Below are positions 8,344 to 17,091 of a stretch of 64,000 nt of DNA, piece by piece. Numbering within the stretch: position 1 is the first letter of the stretch; every line of letters begins with the position of its first letter. The translations under genes were made by a program, and so were the position numbers. The DNA lies in assembly GCA_041287865.1 (NCBI GenBank), contig JBGGMV010000028.1, positions 62,001 to 126,000 on the forward strand, given 5' to 3'. Source of the DNA: JAPWJZ01 sp041287865. Lineage in GTDB: Bacteria > Pseudomonadota > Alphaproteobacteria > Micavibrionales > UBA2020. The notes beneath the pieces are model-generated. The model did no database searches. It had not been told where the DNA came from and saw only the letters and a program-made list of their open reading frames with translations.

Positions 8344-9012
8344 ATGGCGCAGAACAGGCTCAGCAGTTACACCGTCGACAAGCGCGACGCCAACGGCAAG
8401 ACCAAGCTGATGGAAGCCGCCAGCCGCGGCATGCACGAGGCCACGCTGGAAATTCTGGCCGAGGGCGCGGACATCAACGCCGCCGACAACGCGGGCTATA
8501 CCGTGCTGATCCACACGCTGATGGAAAAACACGAAGACATGGCCGCGCTGCTGATGAACAAGGGCGCGAAACCCGACACGCCCACGAAAACGGGCGTGAC
8601 GCCACTGATGCTCTGCGCCATGGACAAACTGCACGAAGGGCTGGAGCAATGCATCAACCGCAACGTCCCGCTGGACGCGCAGGAAAATAAAAAGGGCATG
8701 ACCGCGCTGATGCTGGCGATCGATCGCGGTGATTCATACGCCGCCTTCCGCCTGCTGCGGGCCGGCGCGGACGCCGAGAATATCCGCGACAACGAGGGCA
8801 TGTCGGCGCTCTCCTACGCCTGCGCGAAAATGAACGCCGCCGACCAGCAGCTTTTCAAGTCCGACCTCAACGACCGCCGCACGAAACAGGAAGCCGCCCG
8901 CGCCAAGGAAATCGCCGAGAACGCGAAAGACGCCACCGTGCTGTCGCACGACATCGTGCCGATGAAAAAAGTGACGTTGAAGATCAAGCCGACAGACGCG
9001 ATCAAGCTCTGA
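8344..9012 (+). CDS. Ankyrin-repeat protein with C-terminal tag-like motif
   Basis: The protein has 222 residues and about four to five ankyrin repeats (residues 15-170; for example NAADNAGYTVLIHTLMEK and KKGMTALMLAIDRGD). The last 25 residues (TVLSHDIVPMKKVTLKIK and a short extension) fit a divergent form of the shared C-terminal motif of this window, with TVL before the beta-like IxxMKKVTLKIK core. Probably a protein-binding protein; no signal peptide. Confidence 0.88.
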   Translation: MAQNRLSSYTVDKRDANGKTKLMEAASRGMHEATLEILAEGADINAADNAGYTVLIHTLMEKHEDMAALLMNKGAKPDTPTKTGVTPLMLCAMDKLHEGLEQCINRNVPLDAQENKKGMTALMLAIDRGDSYAAFRLLRAGADAENIRDNEGMSALSYACAKMNAADQQLFKSDLNDRRTKQEAARAKEIAENAKDATVLSHDIVPMKKVTLKIKPTDAIKL

Positions 9013-9296
9013 CGGAAAAAGACGCGGCCCCAAAACATCAGCAACCTTGATAAGAATCGTCATCCCGGCAACAACCGGCATCTCCTGCACGTCAGCGCGA
9101 TATTACGCCGATGAAAGGGTGACGCTGAAGGGAAGATCCGCTTCAAACAAATTCGTTTCCGGCAATGCAATGGAATCGTTGATTATTATGCCGCATGATT
9201 AACATATTATAGTTCTTGACTATTATCTGGTAAACCCCCAATATGGCGCCGCTATCATTAAACAGCTCAATGCAGAGCACATCACCGGAGTATAAA

Positions 9297-10019
9297 ATGT
9301 CAGTCAGCAAATTATTCGCGACCACCGCCCTCGTGGCCCTTCTGGCCCTTGGCAGCACCGCCGCGACCGCAGCTTCCCCCAACCGCAACGTGCCGTCGAA
9401 TACCGGCATCGAAAAAGCGGCAGCCAATGCAGCGAATGCCGGCATCAACCTGCTGAACACCATCAAATCGGATGCAGGCAAAGGCAACGGCCCCGAAGTC
9501 GCAGTCTCCGGCGTGAGCACGGTCAACGTGGCGTCGAGCACTGTCGACACGGACAAGACCACCGTACTGGGCGCGCCTTCGTCCACGACGACGACTAACA
9601 CCGATGTTTCCAAGGGCCCGCTGTCCGACTGGACACGCGTCGACCAGGGCAGGGCTTTCGTCTACAAAATCTATCAGGACGTCACCACGACGACCACAAC
9701 GACTGAAACCACCGTCACTCCCCAGACCGAAGTGACGACCGTCACGACGACCAACTACGAAACCCCCGTCACCACGACGACTTTCGAAGAACTGGATCCC
9801 GGCAAGTCGGCTCCCAAGAACAATTCTCCTGAAGAAGGCGCTCCCGCACCCGATGTCGTCACGGGCGACACGGTTCAGGTTGGCGACCCGGTCGTCGTCG
9901 AAACGAGCGTTGACCTTGACCCGATCGTCGACAGCGACATTATCGACACCAGCACCGAAACCGAAACGGCCACGGTGGACGTTTGCAACCCGAGCACGCC
10001 CAACGGCTGCCCTTTCTAA
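9297..10019 (+). CDS. Secreted Thr-rich protein with C-terminal Cys pair
   Basis: I chose ATG 9297, which has CCGGAG 6 bases upstream; the frame is open from 9243. The protein has 240 residues with a typical signal peptide (LFATTALVALLALGSTAATA). The mature protein is rich in Thr, Val, Asp and Ser with runs such as VTTTTTTTETT, lacks Cys until the end, and closes with CNPSTPNGCPF, which could form a small disulfide loop. A surface or extracellular low-complexity protein is likely. A strong terminator follows, so it is a single-gene transcript. Bases 9013-9296 upstream hold no recognised gene. Confidence 0.75.
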   Translation: MSVSKLFATTALVALLALGSTAATAASPNRNVPSNTGIEKAAANAANAGINLLNTIKSDAGKGNGPEVAVSGVSTVNVASSTVDTDKTTVLGAPSSTTTTNTDVSKGPLSDWTRVDQGRAFVYKIYQDVTTTTTTTETTVTPQTEVTTVTTTNYETPVTTTTFEELDPGKSAPKNNSPEEGAPAPDVVTGDTVQVGDPVVVETSVDLDPIVDSDIIDTSTETETATVDVCNPSTPNGCPF

Positions 10020-10043
10020 CTGCAAACACAGCATCATCCAAAG

Positions 10044-10075
10044 GAAGCCGGGGCTTGCCCCGGCTTCTTCTTTTT
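10044..10075 (+). terminator. Rho-independent terminator
   Basis: A perfect 10-bp GC-rich stem (GAAGCCGGGG paired with CCCCGGCTTC) with a short CTTG loop is followed by TTCTTTTT. It lies 25 bases after the stop of the Thr-rich protein gene. Confidence 0.9.
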
Positions 10076-10122
10076 GGTCTAATCCGGTTGCGTTTTTTCA
10101 AACTTTTTTATAAAGCAGTCCC

Positions 10123-11925
10123 ATGTCATTCCTCCTGCGCTCCTGCCTCCGGCCGGTAATGGTTGTTTTCATCCTTTGCGCGGCGGTCGCATGGACGGGA
10201 AATACTTTCGCGGCAAAGGCCTCGGCCGCCTCCGAACGGGCGATGCAGAAATGGGGCGCTTCCGCCGAAAGCGGCGATAACGAAGCGGCGTACCAGATCG
10301 GCATCGCCTATATGAGGGAAGGCCGCAAGGACGAAGCAAAACGGTGGCTCGCCCAGGCGGCGGAGCGCGACTATGTCGCGGCGCAGATGACGCTGGCGCA
10401 GGTTTATCTTTCAGCGGGCAACAAGGAAGACGACGCCCGCGGCGCCGCATGGGTCAAGCGCGCGGCCGAGGCCGGGAATACCGATGCGCAGCTGGCTCTC
10501 GCGTTCCTCTGCAAGCAGGGGCGCGGGGTGGCGCAGGATTCCGCGCAGGCGGCGGAATGGTTCACAAGGGCGGCGGAGGCCGGCAATGCGGAGGCAAAGT
10601 TCAGGCTGGCCGTCGCCTATTACAGCGGCGACGGCGTTTCGCAGGACTATGCGGAAGCGGCAAGACTGTTCCGCGGCCTGGCCGACAATGGCAATCCGGC
10701 GGCGCAGCACAACCTTGCCATCATGTACCGCGAAGGCCAGGGCGTGGCCCGCGACGAGGCCGAGGCCGTCGCATGGCAGTCGCTCGCCGTGCAGGGATAT
10801 GGCCGCGGCGCGGAGCGCGATGCGCTTGTCAGGGAGCTCGAAGCCATGCGCGCCAAGCTTGCGGGGAAGGACAAGACGCGCGCCAAGCGCCTTTATGACG
10901 AAAAAGTCGGCGGCCTCGTGAAGGCCCGTGTCGCGACAGTGAAAGCGCCGCCTGCCCTGCCGCCCGACCAGACCCGCGCCAGGGCCGAGGCAGACCCGAC
11001 CGAGGATGAAAAATCCCCCGTTTCCGGGTTCGTGCAGATGGGCGTTCGCGTGCAGACGAACGCCAACAACTCGTCATCTTCCTATCTGGGCGACCCGACG
11101 CTGCCGCCGGTCGTTCCGCTGCGCGATACCAACTGGTTCTTCCTTGGCAAGGCCACCTGGCTTGCCGACCTCCATTCGCCGCGCGCCACCAACATCGAAA
11201 CAGGCGTGACGCTTTACAGGTCGTACCAGAACGACAGCAGCGTCGCGGATATCAGCTTTATCGAGCTGACCACCGGCCCGAACATTCCGTTCAGGGGCGG
11301 GACATGGAAAAACACCCTCCGGCCTTACCTGACCGGCAGCCTGATCGAAACGAACAATGACCTGTACCAGACCTCCGGCGGCTTCGGGCTGGCATACAAG
11401 GGGATCGTCAACAAAGACACCGCCTTGCTGCTCTCGGCGGAGGAAACATGGGCGGGCGTGCAGGACAGCGCGGCCGCGCCGGCCAATTCCGACTTGTCCG
11501 GACGGCAGACGGAACTTAACGCACGTTTTCTGCGCCGCCTGCTGCCGCGCGTGACCGGCAACCTGTCCGTCACCGCGCGCAACTACGAAGCGGAGCGGGG
11601 CTGGTACAGCTATGATAGCTACGCAATCGTGAACGGTTATGCCGTCAAGCTTGTGCCGGTTTTCAAGTCGCTGCCCGACCATCCCGTGTCGCTGTACGGC
11701 TCGGTCTCGTTCCAGCAGCGCTTCTATGACGATCCCAATCCGCCTGTGTCCCCCGTAACAACGCGCGAGGACGACGAATGGCAGTTCACGCTCACGGCGC
11801 AGGTGCCGGTTACCGAATCCCTGTCCATTGCGCCGACCGTGCAGCATACCCGCCGTGATTCCAATTTAACGATTTATAAATACCGGAACACCGCCACATC
11901 GATCTCTGCAATATTCCGCTTCTAG
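10123..11925 (+). CDS. Sel1-repeat protein with C-terminal outer-membrane barrel
   Basis: The protein has 600 residues. A signal peptide (about 1-30) is followed by five or so Sel1-type repeats (about 40-240, for example AQLALAFLCKQGRGVAQD and KFRLAVAYYSGDGVSQD) and a short linker. The last 300 residues have alternating, aromatic-rich beta strands and end in AIFRF; a terminal Phe is the usual BamA signal of outer-membrane barrels. The layout (periplasmic helical repeats plus barrel) parallels Slam-type surface-protein exporters, whose N-terminus is TPR, but I cannot show homology. The substrate could be a neighbour such as the Thr-rich secreted protein; this is inference. Confidence 0.82.
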   Translation: MSFLLRSCLRPVMVVFILCAAVAWTGNTFAAKASAASERAMQKWGASAESGDNEAAYQIGIAYMREGRKDEAKRWLAQAAERDYVAAQMTLAQVYLSAGNKEDDARGAAWVKRAAEAGNTDAQLALAFLCKQGRGVAQDSAQAAEWFTRAAEAGNAEAKFRLAVAYYSGDGVSQDYAEAARLFRGLADNGNPAAQHNLAIMYREGQGVARDEAEAVAWQSLAVQGYGRGAERDALVRELEAMRAKLAGKDKTRAKRLYDEKVGGLVKARVATVKAPPALPPDQTRARAEADPTEDEKSPVSGFVQMGVRVQTNANNSSSSYLGDPTLPPVVPLRDTNWFFLGKATWLADLHSPRATNIETGVTLYRSYQNDSSVADISFIELTTGPNIPFRGGTWKNTLRPYLTGSLIETNNDLYQTSGGFGLAYKGIVNKDTALLLSAEETWAGVQDSAAAPANSDLSGRQTELNARFLRRLLPRVTGNLSVTARNYEAERGWYSYDSYAIVNGYAVKLVPVFKSLPDHPVSLYGSVSFQQRFYDDPNPPVSPVTTREDDEWQFTLTAQVPVTESLSIAPTVQHTRRDSNLTIYKYRNTATSISAIFRF

Positions 11926-12203
11926 CGCCGGTTCACCTCCCGCAGTCTTTAGAGAGGTTGGAGTAAATTGATCGCAGTCATCATCATGACTGTCACAGGC
12001 GCGCTGGTGTTATGCAAAAAATATTTGCACCGTTTTCGTATCTTATGAATACTATCTAGTCACTGAATGCGTTTTCACTGCGCCTTTTCCGCGCGCGACT
12101 GGACTCGCTCTCGCGCATTTGTTCTGATGTTGGAGATAGGCTCTTTACTTCGACCCTTATGCAAATATACTCGCGGCATCACACATTTTTGAAAGAGGCG
12201 CGC

Positions 12204-13112
12204 ATGTCTGTCCGTTACGATGGCAAATCACCCGGCAAGCTCTGGTATTTCTGGCAGAAGACGAAGGCCATGGCGCAGACGCCTTTCCATTACGAAACGC
12301 AGGGCGAAGCGAAGAAGATCGGCAAGAACATGGGCATCTTTGTCGGTGCCGCAGCCGCGACGCAAATCGTGCTGGGCGTCGGTATCATCGCCGCGCTGCC
12401 GCTGCTGCCCACCCTTATCTCTCTCGCCGGTTTTTCGACGGCGCTTTATTTCGGCTGGAACGGCGTGCGCCAGATCGGCCCGCTGGCCAAAAGTTCATTC
12501 GTCTACGGTTCCGTGCGCGAAGCGGAAGACAAATGGCTGGAGCGCAAGCAGAAGGGCAACGTTTTGCAGCGCACCCTGAAAAACGTGAAAGACGGCGTGG
12601 CGAAACTCGCCGATAAAATTCCGCTGCCGCTGGCGAAGGCCGGCAAATGGCTGGGCTTTGGCGCGGCTGGCGCTGGCGTCGTGGCTGCCGTGGGCGCAGG
12701 CCTGCATTATCTGGGCGTGCCCGGTCTTGCGGCCGGTTCCGCCGTGGCGACATCTGTTGCGACTGCTGGCGCAGCGATTGGTTTAACTGCTGCGGCGACT
12801 GTCGCCGTTGTGGCGGGTCTTGCCGTTGCGGCTATTCCGCTGGGCATTCTGGCGGCTGCTTCGCTGAAGGCGAGCGTGAACCGCCGCGCGCCTGCCGAAC
12901 GCCCCACCTTTGGCAAGCCCAAGGGCCCGAAGCCTCCGTCGAACGACGATGGCGACCGCAACACGGTCTTCCAGCCCAAGGCGACGTCAGTCAATTTCAA
13001 CGACAATGCCCCGCCCGCAAAGGACGATGGCTTGACCGAACAGCGCCGCAAGGCCGCCGAAGCGCGCGCGAACAACAAGAGCCGCCGCCCGGGTGGCCCC
13101 AAGTTCCAGTAA
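12204..13112 (+). CDS. Gly/Ala-rich multi-pass membrane protein
   Basis: The start at ATG 12204 has AGAGGCG upstream; the frame is open from 12159. The protein has 302 residues with hydrophobic pairs at about 45-105 and 150-230, the latter extremely Ala/Gly/Val-rich with glycine-zipper spacing. The C-terminus (about 235-302) is hydrophilic, basic and probably disordered. No family recognised. The roughly 280 bases upstream (11926-12203) hold no other gene. Confidence 0.75.
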   Translation: MSVRYDGKSPGKLWYFWQKTKAMAQTPFHYETQGEAKKIGKNMGIFVGAAAATQIVLGVGIIAALPLLPTLISLAGFSTALYFGWNGVRQIGPLAKSSFVYGSVREAEDKWLERKQKGNVLQRTLKNVKDGVAKLADKIPLPLAKAGKWLGFGAAGAGVVAAVGAGLHYLGVPGLAAGSAVATSVATAGAAIGLTAAATVAVVAGLAVAAIPLGILAAASLKASVNRRAPAERPTFGKPKGPKPPSNDDGDRNTVFQPKATSVNFNDNAPPAKDDGLTEQRRKAAEARANNKSRRPGGPKFQ

Positions 13113-13121
13113 GGGATTAAT

Positions 13122-13601
13122 TCAAGGCTTGTACTGCAGCGGTTTCCTGACTTTGACAGGCTGCTTCAGGACGGTTGCGCCCTGCACAATGTCGCGCACA
13201 GCCAGCCCGTTTTCCAGCGCGGATATCTTTTCGGCGTCCTTGCTGCCCTTCGCGTAATAAAGCGCATCGCGGCCCATCTTGTCCTTGACCGTAGGGTCAG
13301 CCCCCGCCTGCAGCAGGGCGCGCAGCGTTTCGGCATCGGCGCGGTGCGCGGCGGTAATCAGCGCCGTCCAGCCGTGGCTGTCCTGCGCCTCGAGCGCAAC
13401 ATCGCGCCCTGTTGCCAGCATCGCCAGGACAGCCTTCGTATGCCCTCCCGCGCAGGCGCACATCAAGGTCGTGATGCCCTCGGAATTTCTGATATTGAGA
13501 TACGCACCGTCCCCGATAAGCTCCAGCGCTTCCGCCTCGTTGCCTGCGCCTTGAAAGGTGTTGTAAAGAAACCGCCCCATTAATTCCAGATCGCTGCTCA
13601 C
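13122..13601 (-). CDS. Ankyrin-repeat protein, second of a coupled pair
   Basis: The GTG start at 13601 overlaps the stop of the upstream ankyrin gene in a GTGA arrangement, implying translational coupling; the much longer open frame on this strand is a shadow of that gene. The 159-residue product has about three ankyrin repeats (for example DSHGWTALITAAHRADAE and GADPTVKDKMGRDALYYA). It ends with the shared motif (TVLKQPVKVRKPLQYKP). Confidence 0.88.
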   Translation of the reverse strand: MSSDLELMGRFLYNTFQGAGNEAEALELIGDGAYLNIRNSEGITTLMCACAGGHTKAVLAMLATGRDVALEAQDSHGWTALITAAHRADAETLRALLQAGADPTVKDKMGRDALYYAKGSKDAEKISALENGLAVRDIVQGATVLKQPVKVRKPLQYKP

Positions 13602-14182
13602 GGCGAAAATCCTTTTTTCGGCTGTCCGCTCTTCAACTGCAAGGGGCGCATGACGCTGACAGGGCCCGCCGCACCGGCTTCGATTTCGGCGACCGCGTTT
13701 CGGCCGCCCGCGAGGGCGGCTTCGGCTTCGGCCTGCGCCTGTCTCACGTTCAATAGTTTCTGCGCGTAAACCAGTTCCTGCATCGTCTTGTCGTGGCGGT
13801 CCATACGGGGCTGTCCGTCGACGGGGGTTTCGACAAGGTTGAAGGCGGTTTCGCCAAACCTGCCATAGCGATGCATGTCGGCGCCCAGATCGCAGAGCAG
13901 TTTCACGGTTTTGTAATTGCCGCGATTGGCGGCCATCATCAGCGCGGTCCAGCCGTGGTCGTTCTGCTGGTTGATGTCGACGCCTTTTTTCAGGATCGCC
14001 GTGACCACGTCCGCCGCATCCATATAGGCGGCGCGGAGCAGCGGCGACATGCGGCGCTGCTCGTCGAAGCCGAGCGGCGCGCCCTGGTTGATATAGTGAA
14101 CAGCCATCACTTCGTCGGGCCCGCGCGGGCCGCAAAGTTCATCCATCAGCGAGATGCGCAATTCTGTGGGTGTCAGGGCCAT
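13598..14182 (-). CDS. Ankyrin-repeat protein, first of a coupled pair
   Basis: The start at ATG 14182 has GGAAG 8 bases upstream; the frame is open to 14239. The 194-residue protein carries about three ankyrin repeats (residues 25-110, for example NQQNDHGWTALMMAANRGN), then a helical region. It ends with the shared C-terminal motif VSVMRPLQLK followed by a basic extension to GFSP. The next gene starts within its stop codon, so the two products are probably made in fixed ratio. Confidence 0.88.
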   Translation of the reverse strand: MALTPTELRISLMDELCGPRGPDEVMAVHYINQGAPLGFDEQRRMSPLLRAAYMDAADVVTAILKKGVDINQQNDHGWTALMMAANRGNYKTVKLLCDLGADMHRYGRFGETAFNLVETPVDGQPRMDRHDKTMQELVYAQKLLNVRQAQAEAEAALAGGRNAVAEIEAGAAGPVSVMRPLQLKSGQPKKGFSP

Positions 14183-14267
14183 CAATACTTCCAAAACAGC
14201 TGCCGGCCGCAACCTGCGACCGAGAGGAAAACTATACACTGTCAGGATGTATTATGTCAAATGACTC

Positions 14268-14936
14268 TTAACCGCGGCCGACGACCATGTAGATCGCCTT
14301 GATGTCCTTGATCGCAAACTCTTTTTCCTGCTCGGGATTGAACTGCAGGACGCGGATCTTGCCACCGCCTACTTTGACAAGGCGTTTGATATAGGCGTCG
14401 CCGTTCATCATTTCGATGATGCAGTCGCGGCCCGGCTCTGGCGGCCGGCCGGTATGGACGTAGACCAGCTCGCCCCGGTAATAGCGCGGCTCCATCGAGT
14501 CAGAGAAAACGTAAATCGCGAAAGCGTCCTTGATCCCGATCTGCCCGGGATGGCGCGGCACCCAGTCGATCACCTCGCCGTTCGCAAGGTTGAGCCCGCC
14601 GCCTTTTGCATCGGCATGGTCGCTGCCCGCGGCATAGCCGTAGACCGGCACCAGCGTCGGCGGGTCAAGCGGACGGGGCGGAACATCGGAAAAACTGTGC
14701 TTTTTACGGTCTTTTCTGCTGTCGGGCGGGTCGAGGTCGAGCTTCACGCCCAGGTATTCCTCGATCACCGGAATTTCTTCGGCCTTGATGTTGCGGTCGC
14801 CGTAGAGCATGCGGTTCACGGCGGCGGGGTTCAGCCCCATTTTCTCCGCGAGGCCCTTTTGCGTCAGGCCTTTCGTGTTTTCGATTACCGTGCGGATCTT
14901 GTCATGGATTCTTATCATACATTCATTGTAGTACAT
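14268..14936 (-). CDS. LexA/CI-like transcriptional repressor (HTH + S24 domain)
   Basis: The protein has 222 residues. An XRE-type helix-turn-helix (about 24-55, LTQKGLAEKMGLNPAAVNR) is followed by a linker and an S24 peptidase-like domain with the catalytic pair Ser147 (FSDSMEP) and Lys184 (YIKRLV). In this family RecA-stimulated self-cleavage relieves repression. ATG 14936 and ATG 14918 are both possible starts; neither has a strong ribosome site. A minus-strand promoter and a LexA-type box lie upstream, and a phage-like gene set diverges from it, so it probably controls that set. Confidence 0.88.
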   Translation of the reverse strand: MYYNECMIRIHDKIRTVIENTKGLTQKGLAEKMGLNPAAVNRMLYGDRNIKAEEIPVIEEYLGVKLDLDPPDSRKDRKKHSFSDVPPRPLDPPTLVPVYGYAAGSDHADAKGGGLNLANGEVIDWVPRHPGQIGIKDAFAIYVFSDSMEPRYYRGELVYVHTGRPPEPGRDCIIEMMNGDAYIKRLVKVGGGKIRVLQFNPEQEKEFAIKDIKAIYMVVGRG

Positions 14937-14968
14937 TTCATTTGTTGTTGAAAGCGCAATTTATTAAA

Positions 14969-14997
14969 ATTATAACTTATTGATATTAATGTATAAA
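14969..14997 (-). promoter_or_regulatory. Sigma70-type promoter of the S24 repressor gene
   Basis: On the minus strand TTTATA, a 17-base spacer and a perfect TATAAT point toward the repressor gene, about 30 bases before its start. The surrounding 167 bases are much more AT-rich than the rest of the window. Confidence 0.6.
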
Positions 14998-15004
14998 AAT
15001 ATTT

Positions 15005-15019
15005 GTTCCCTTTATGTTC
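15005..15019 (+). promoter_or_regulatory. LexA (SOS) box, GTTC-N7-GTTC
   Basis: An exact GTTC, seven bases, GTTC direct repeat lies in the divergent region between the S24 repressor and the phage-like genes. This is the known LexA-binding pattern of alphaproteobacteria. One such match is expected by chance about once in 64 kb, but its place in a 167-base divergent promoter region next to a LexA-like repressor makes it credible. It could bind host LexA or the neighbouring repressor. Confidence 0.55.
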
Positions 15020-15103
15020 GCATTTTTTGATAGACATGCAGCCGTTCAAATGTCACCATTGAAAGATGATGCCCCTGCAACCTGAACGGGAGGAAATGCG
15101 ACA

Positions 15104-15580
15104 ATGGACTGGTTCCGCGCCTATCACGGCATGCCCTATGATCCCCTGCTGACCGTCGTCGCCAAGCGCGCGGGCGTATCGCGGGCGGCGGCGCTGGCGC
15201 TGCTGGTGACGCTGATGGATTACGCCAGCCGCAACGTGCCGCGCGGCAGTCTGGAAGGCCTCGACCCCGAGCCTGTCGCCGCCGCGCTCGACCTCGACCC
15301 CGCGACGCTCGAATTGCTGCTGGACAGCTTTCGCGGCAAGAGCCTGATCACCAAGGTGAATACGCTTTTCGGCTGGGAACAGCTGCAACCCGCGCCCAAC
15401 GACCGCCTGCGCCGCCACCGCGCCGGCCAGTATCGAAAACGCAGGCGCAAGAAAAACCCCGCCACCAAAGCGCCCCGCTTTGGCAAGCCGCACGGCGGGG
15501 ACGAGGCGCGCGCGGAGGCCATGCAGATGCTCCGCGCCCGCGCTAACCCCGCATCCGACAGCAGAAAGGACATGCCATGA
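15104..15580 (+). CDS. Phage-like hypothetical protein, possible replication initiator
   Basis: The protein has 158 residues, with GGAGG upstream of ATG. The N-terminal 110 residues are helical and resemble in style the winged-helix domains of DnaD-like or phage replication proteins (MDWFRAYHGMPYDPLLTVVA, then a region on Ala/Leu-rich helices). The C-terminus is strongly basic (RRHRAGQYRKRRRKK), consistent with nucleic-acid binding. It is the first gene of an operon diverging from the S24 repressor; its stop overlaps the next start (ATGA). Confidence 0.7.
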   Translation: MDWFRAYHGMPYDPLLTVVAKRAGVSRAAALALLVTLMDYASRNVPRGSLEGLDPEPVAAALDLDPATLELLLDSFRGKSLITKVNTLFGWEQLQPAPNDRLRRHRAGQYRKRRRKKNPATKAPRFGKPHGGDEARAEAMQMLRARANPASDSRKDMP

Positions 15581-16092
15581 ACACACCGCAGGAACCTACC
15601 CAAGAAACCGGTTGGGAAGGCTGGAAACCCGACTGGCAGGGCAATCCGCATGTCTTGCAGGAACGCCATTCGCCGACGCTGACGGTTATCCTGCGCGGTG
15701 TATCCGACGCGGGACGGCGGCGCATTATCGACCTGCGCCTCTGGGAATCGCTCTCCCCGCCGCAGCAGGACGCCGCGCTTGAAATCGCCCATGCCTGCCA
15801 GCTGCTGTCGCGCGGCATCGGCTTTGCGCAGTCGGACTGGGAAAAACTGCCGGGCGGGAATAGTACCGATATGGGCAGCGAGATGGCGCAGCTCTCGGGC
15901 CTTTATGCCGCCTGGGCAAAACAGTGCCGCGCCCAGCACGTGAACCATGAATCGATCCTCGATATCCTCGTCTTCGCCCAGAGCTGCGGCGCGCAGGACC
16001 GCGACCGCAGGTTGCGCAGGGGCAGCAGCAAAAAGAACCTGATAAACGGCCTTTCCGTCTACTGCCGGCTGCGGGGCTGGCCTGTAAACTGA
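15577..16092 (+). CDS. Hypothetical protein coupled to the phage-like gene
   Basis: The protein has 171 residues. The start overlaps the preceding stop by 4 bases, so the two are translationally coupled. It is Trp-rich at the N-terminus (GWEGWKPDWQG) and helical in the middle; it ends in a basic stretch (RDRRLRRGSSKKN) and a Cys/Trp end. No family is recognised; context suggests a phage- or SOS-related role. Confidence 0.65.
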   Translation: MNTPQEPTQETGWEGWKPDWQGNPHVLQERHSPTLTVILRGVSDAGRRRIIDLRLWESLSPPQQDAALEIAHACQLLSRGIGFAQSDWEKLPGGNSTDMGSEMAQLSGLYAAWAKQCRAQHVNHESILDILVFAQSCGAQDRDRRLRRGSSKKNLINGLSVYCRLRGWPVN

Positions 16093-16112
16093 TAGTTTGC
16101 TAGGCTTGAGGC

Positions 16113-16457
16113 ATGGACAAACTGCCGCCCCTGTTGAAAGATTTCATCAAATCCGTCGAGCCGGATAGCGTGATCACGCCTATTGTGGAGCTGGAGCAGC
16201 GCTTCATCGAGGGGCAGGAGGACCGCCGCCGCGCCAACCTCGGCCTTGTACCCGCCGGCAACTTCCCGCGCGACAGCGTGGAGTTTATCGTCGAGATCCG
16301 CGTGCGGGAATGGATGATGCGCGTGGAGGCCGAAAAGCGCGAGGCGGAGGCCCGCCGCCGCGCCGCGGAAGAGCGGGAGAAGGCCGCCGGAAAGCCCCCC
16401 GAGCCCCCCAAAGACGGCAAGAAAATAACCCCGAAATCACCACCACCCGGGCCGTAA
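16113..16457 (+). CDS. Small charged hypothetical protein
   Basis: The protein has 114 residues. The N-terminal half is predicted helical, then comes a Glu/Arg/Ala-rich coiled-coil-like stretch (about 68-92), then a Pro/Lys-rich end. GAGG lies unusually close to the ATG (2-3 bases). It begins 20 bases after the previous gene and may belong to the same operon. Function unknown. Confidence 0.55.
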   Translation: MDKLPPLLKDFIKSVEPDSVITPIVELEQRFIEGQEDRRRANLGLVPAGNFPRDSVEFIVEIRVREWMMRVEAEKREAEARRRAAEEREKAAGKPPEPPKDGKKITPKSPPPGP

Positions 16458-16568
16458 TTCGCAAAAATATCGCGAAAACCGCGGGGAACCCCTGTTTTTT
16501 AATATTCCATTAACTAACTCCTGTTAGCTTTGAATCACAGGGCATTTTCTACGCTTGAGGAGAATTTG

Positions 16569-16919
16569 ATGGCTGAAGACCCCGCCACCGTACATGCTTC
16601 GCTCCGCGCGCAGTTCGCGAAAAATGCCGTACTTCCGAAAAAACAGATCGCCGCCGCCGAAGAATTCATCAACCATGTCAGCGCCGCCACCCGCGACGGC
16701 AGCAAGCTGACCGAGAACGACCTGATCCACGGCCGCAGCCTGCTGGAAAGCATCGAGAACCAGACCGAGATCTTTCTGTTCAACGCCGCCATTCTGGCAG
16801 GGCAGGAAGCGGGCGACGAAAAAGACCTCGACCGCAAGATCGCCGCCATCAGCAATGGCGTCACCCGGGCCAAGGACACGACCGACCGCCTGCGCGAGAC
16901 GCTGGAAGCCATTGCCTGA
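16569..16919 (+). CDS. Small helical hypothetical protein
   Basis: I chose ATG 16569 because GAGGAG lies 8 bases upstream; an earlier ATG at 16530 lacks such a site. The 116-residue protein is acidic, Cys-free and likely all-helical, with no signal peptide or membrane segment. No family recognised. The gap before it (16458-16568) may hold its promoter. Confidence 0.65.
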   Translation: MAEDPATVHASLRAQFAKNAVLPKKQIAAAEEFINHVSAATRDGSKLTENDLIHGRSLLESIENQTEIFLFNAAILAGQEAGDEKDLDRKIAAISNGVTRAKDTTDRLRETLEAIA

Positions 16920-17091
16920 TTTAAGGCCGATTCCCCTCACCTGACGCTGTTAAGACCTAAAACCGTATATTATTCATGCGGTTAGATGGCATATTTTCAT
17001 ATTGCCTAAAAACGGCAGATAGCATATATTTTCATAACTCATTTCAAGGCTGTAAACCGGCCTGAGGCAGCTATCCGGGGAGGAGAACCAC

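Noticed and set aside
16980..17040. Imperfect direct repeat GCATATTTTCATA / GCATATATTTTCATA as an attachment site or iteron
   Set aside because: Only two AT-rich copies, about 35 bases apart, with no integrase or replication initiator next to them; it fits ordinary AT-rich upstream DNA.
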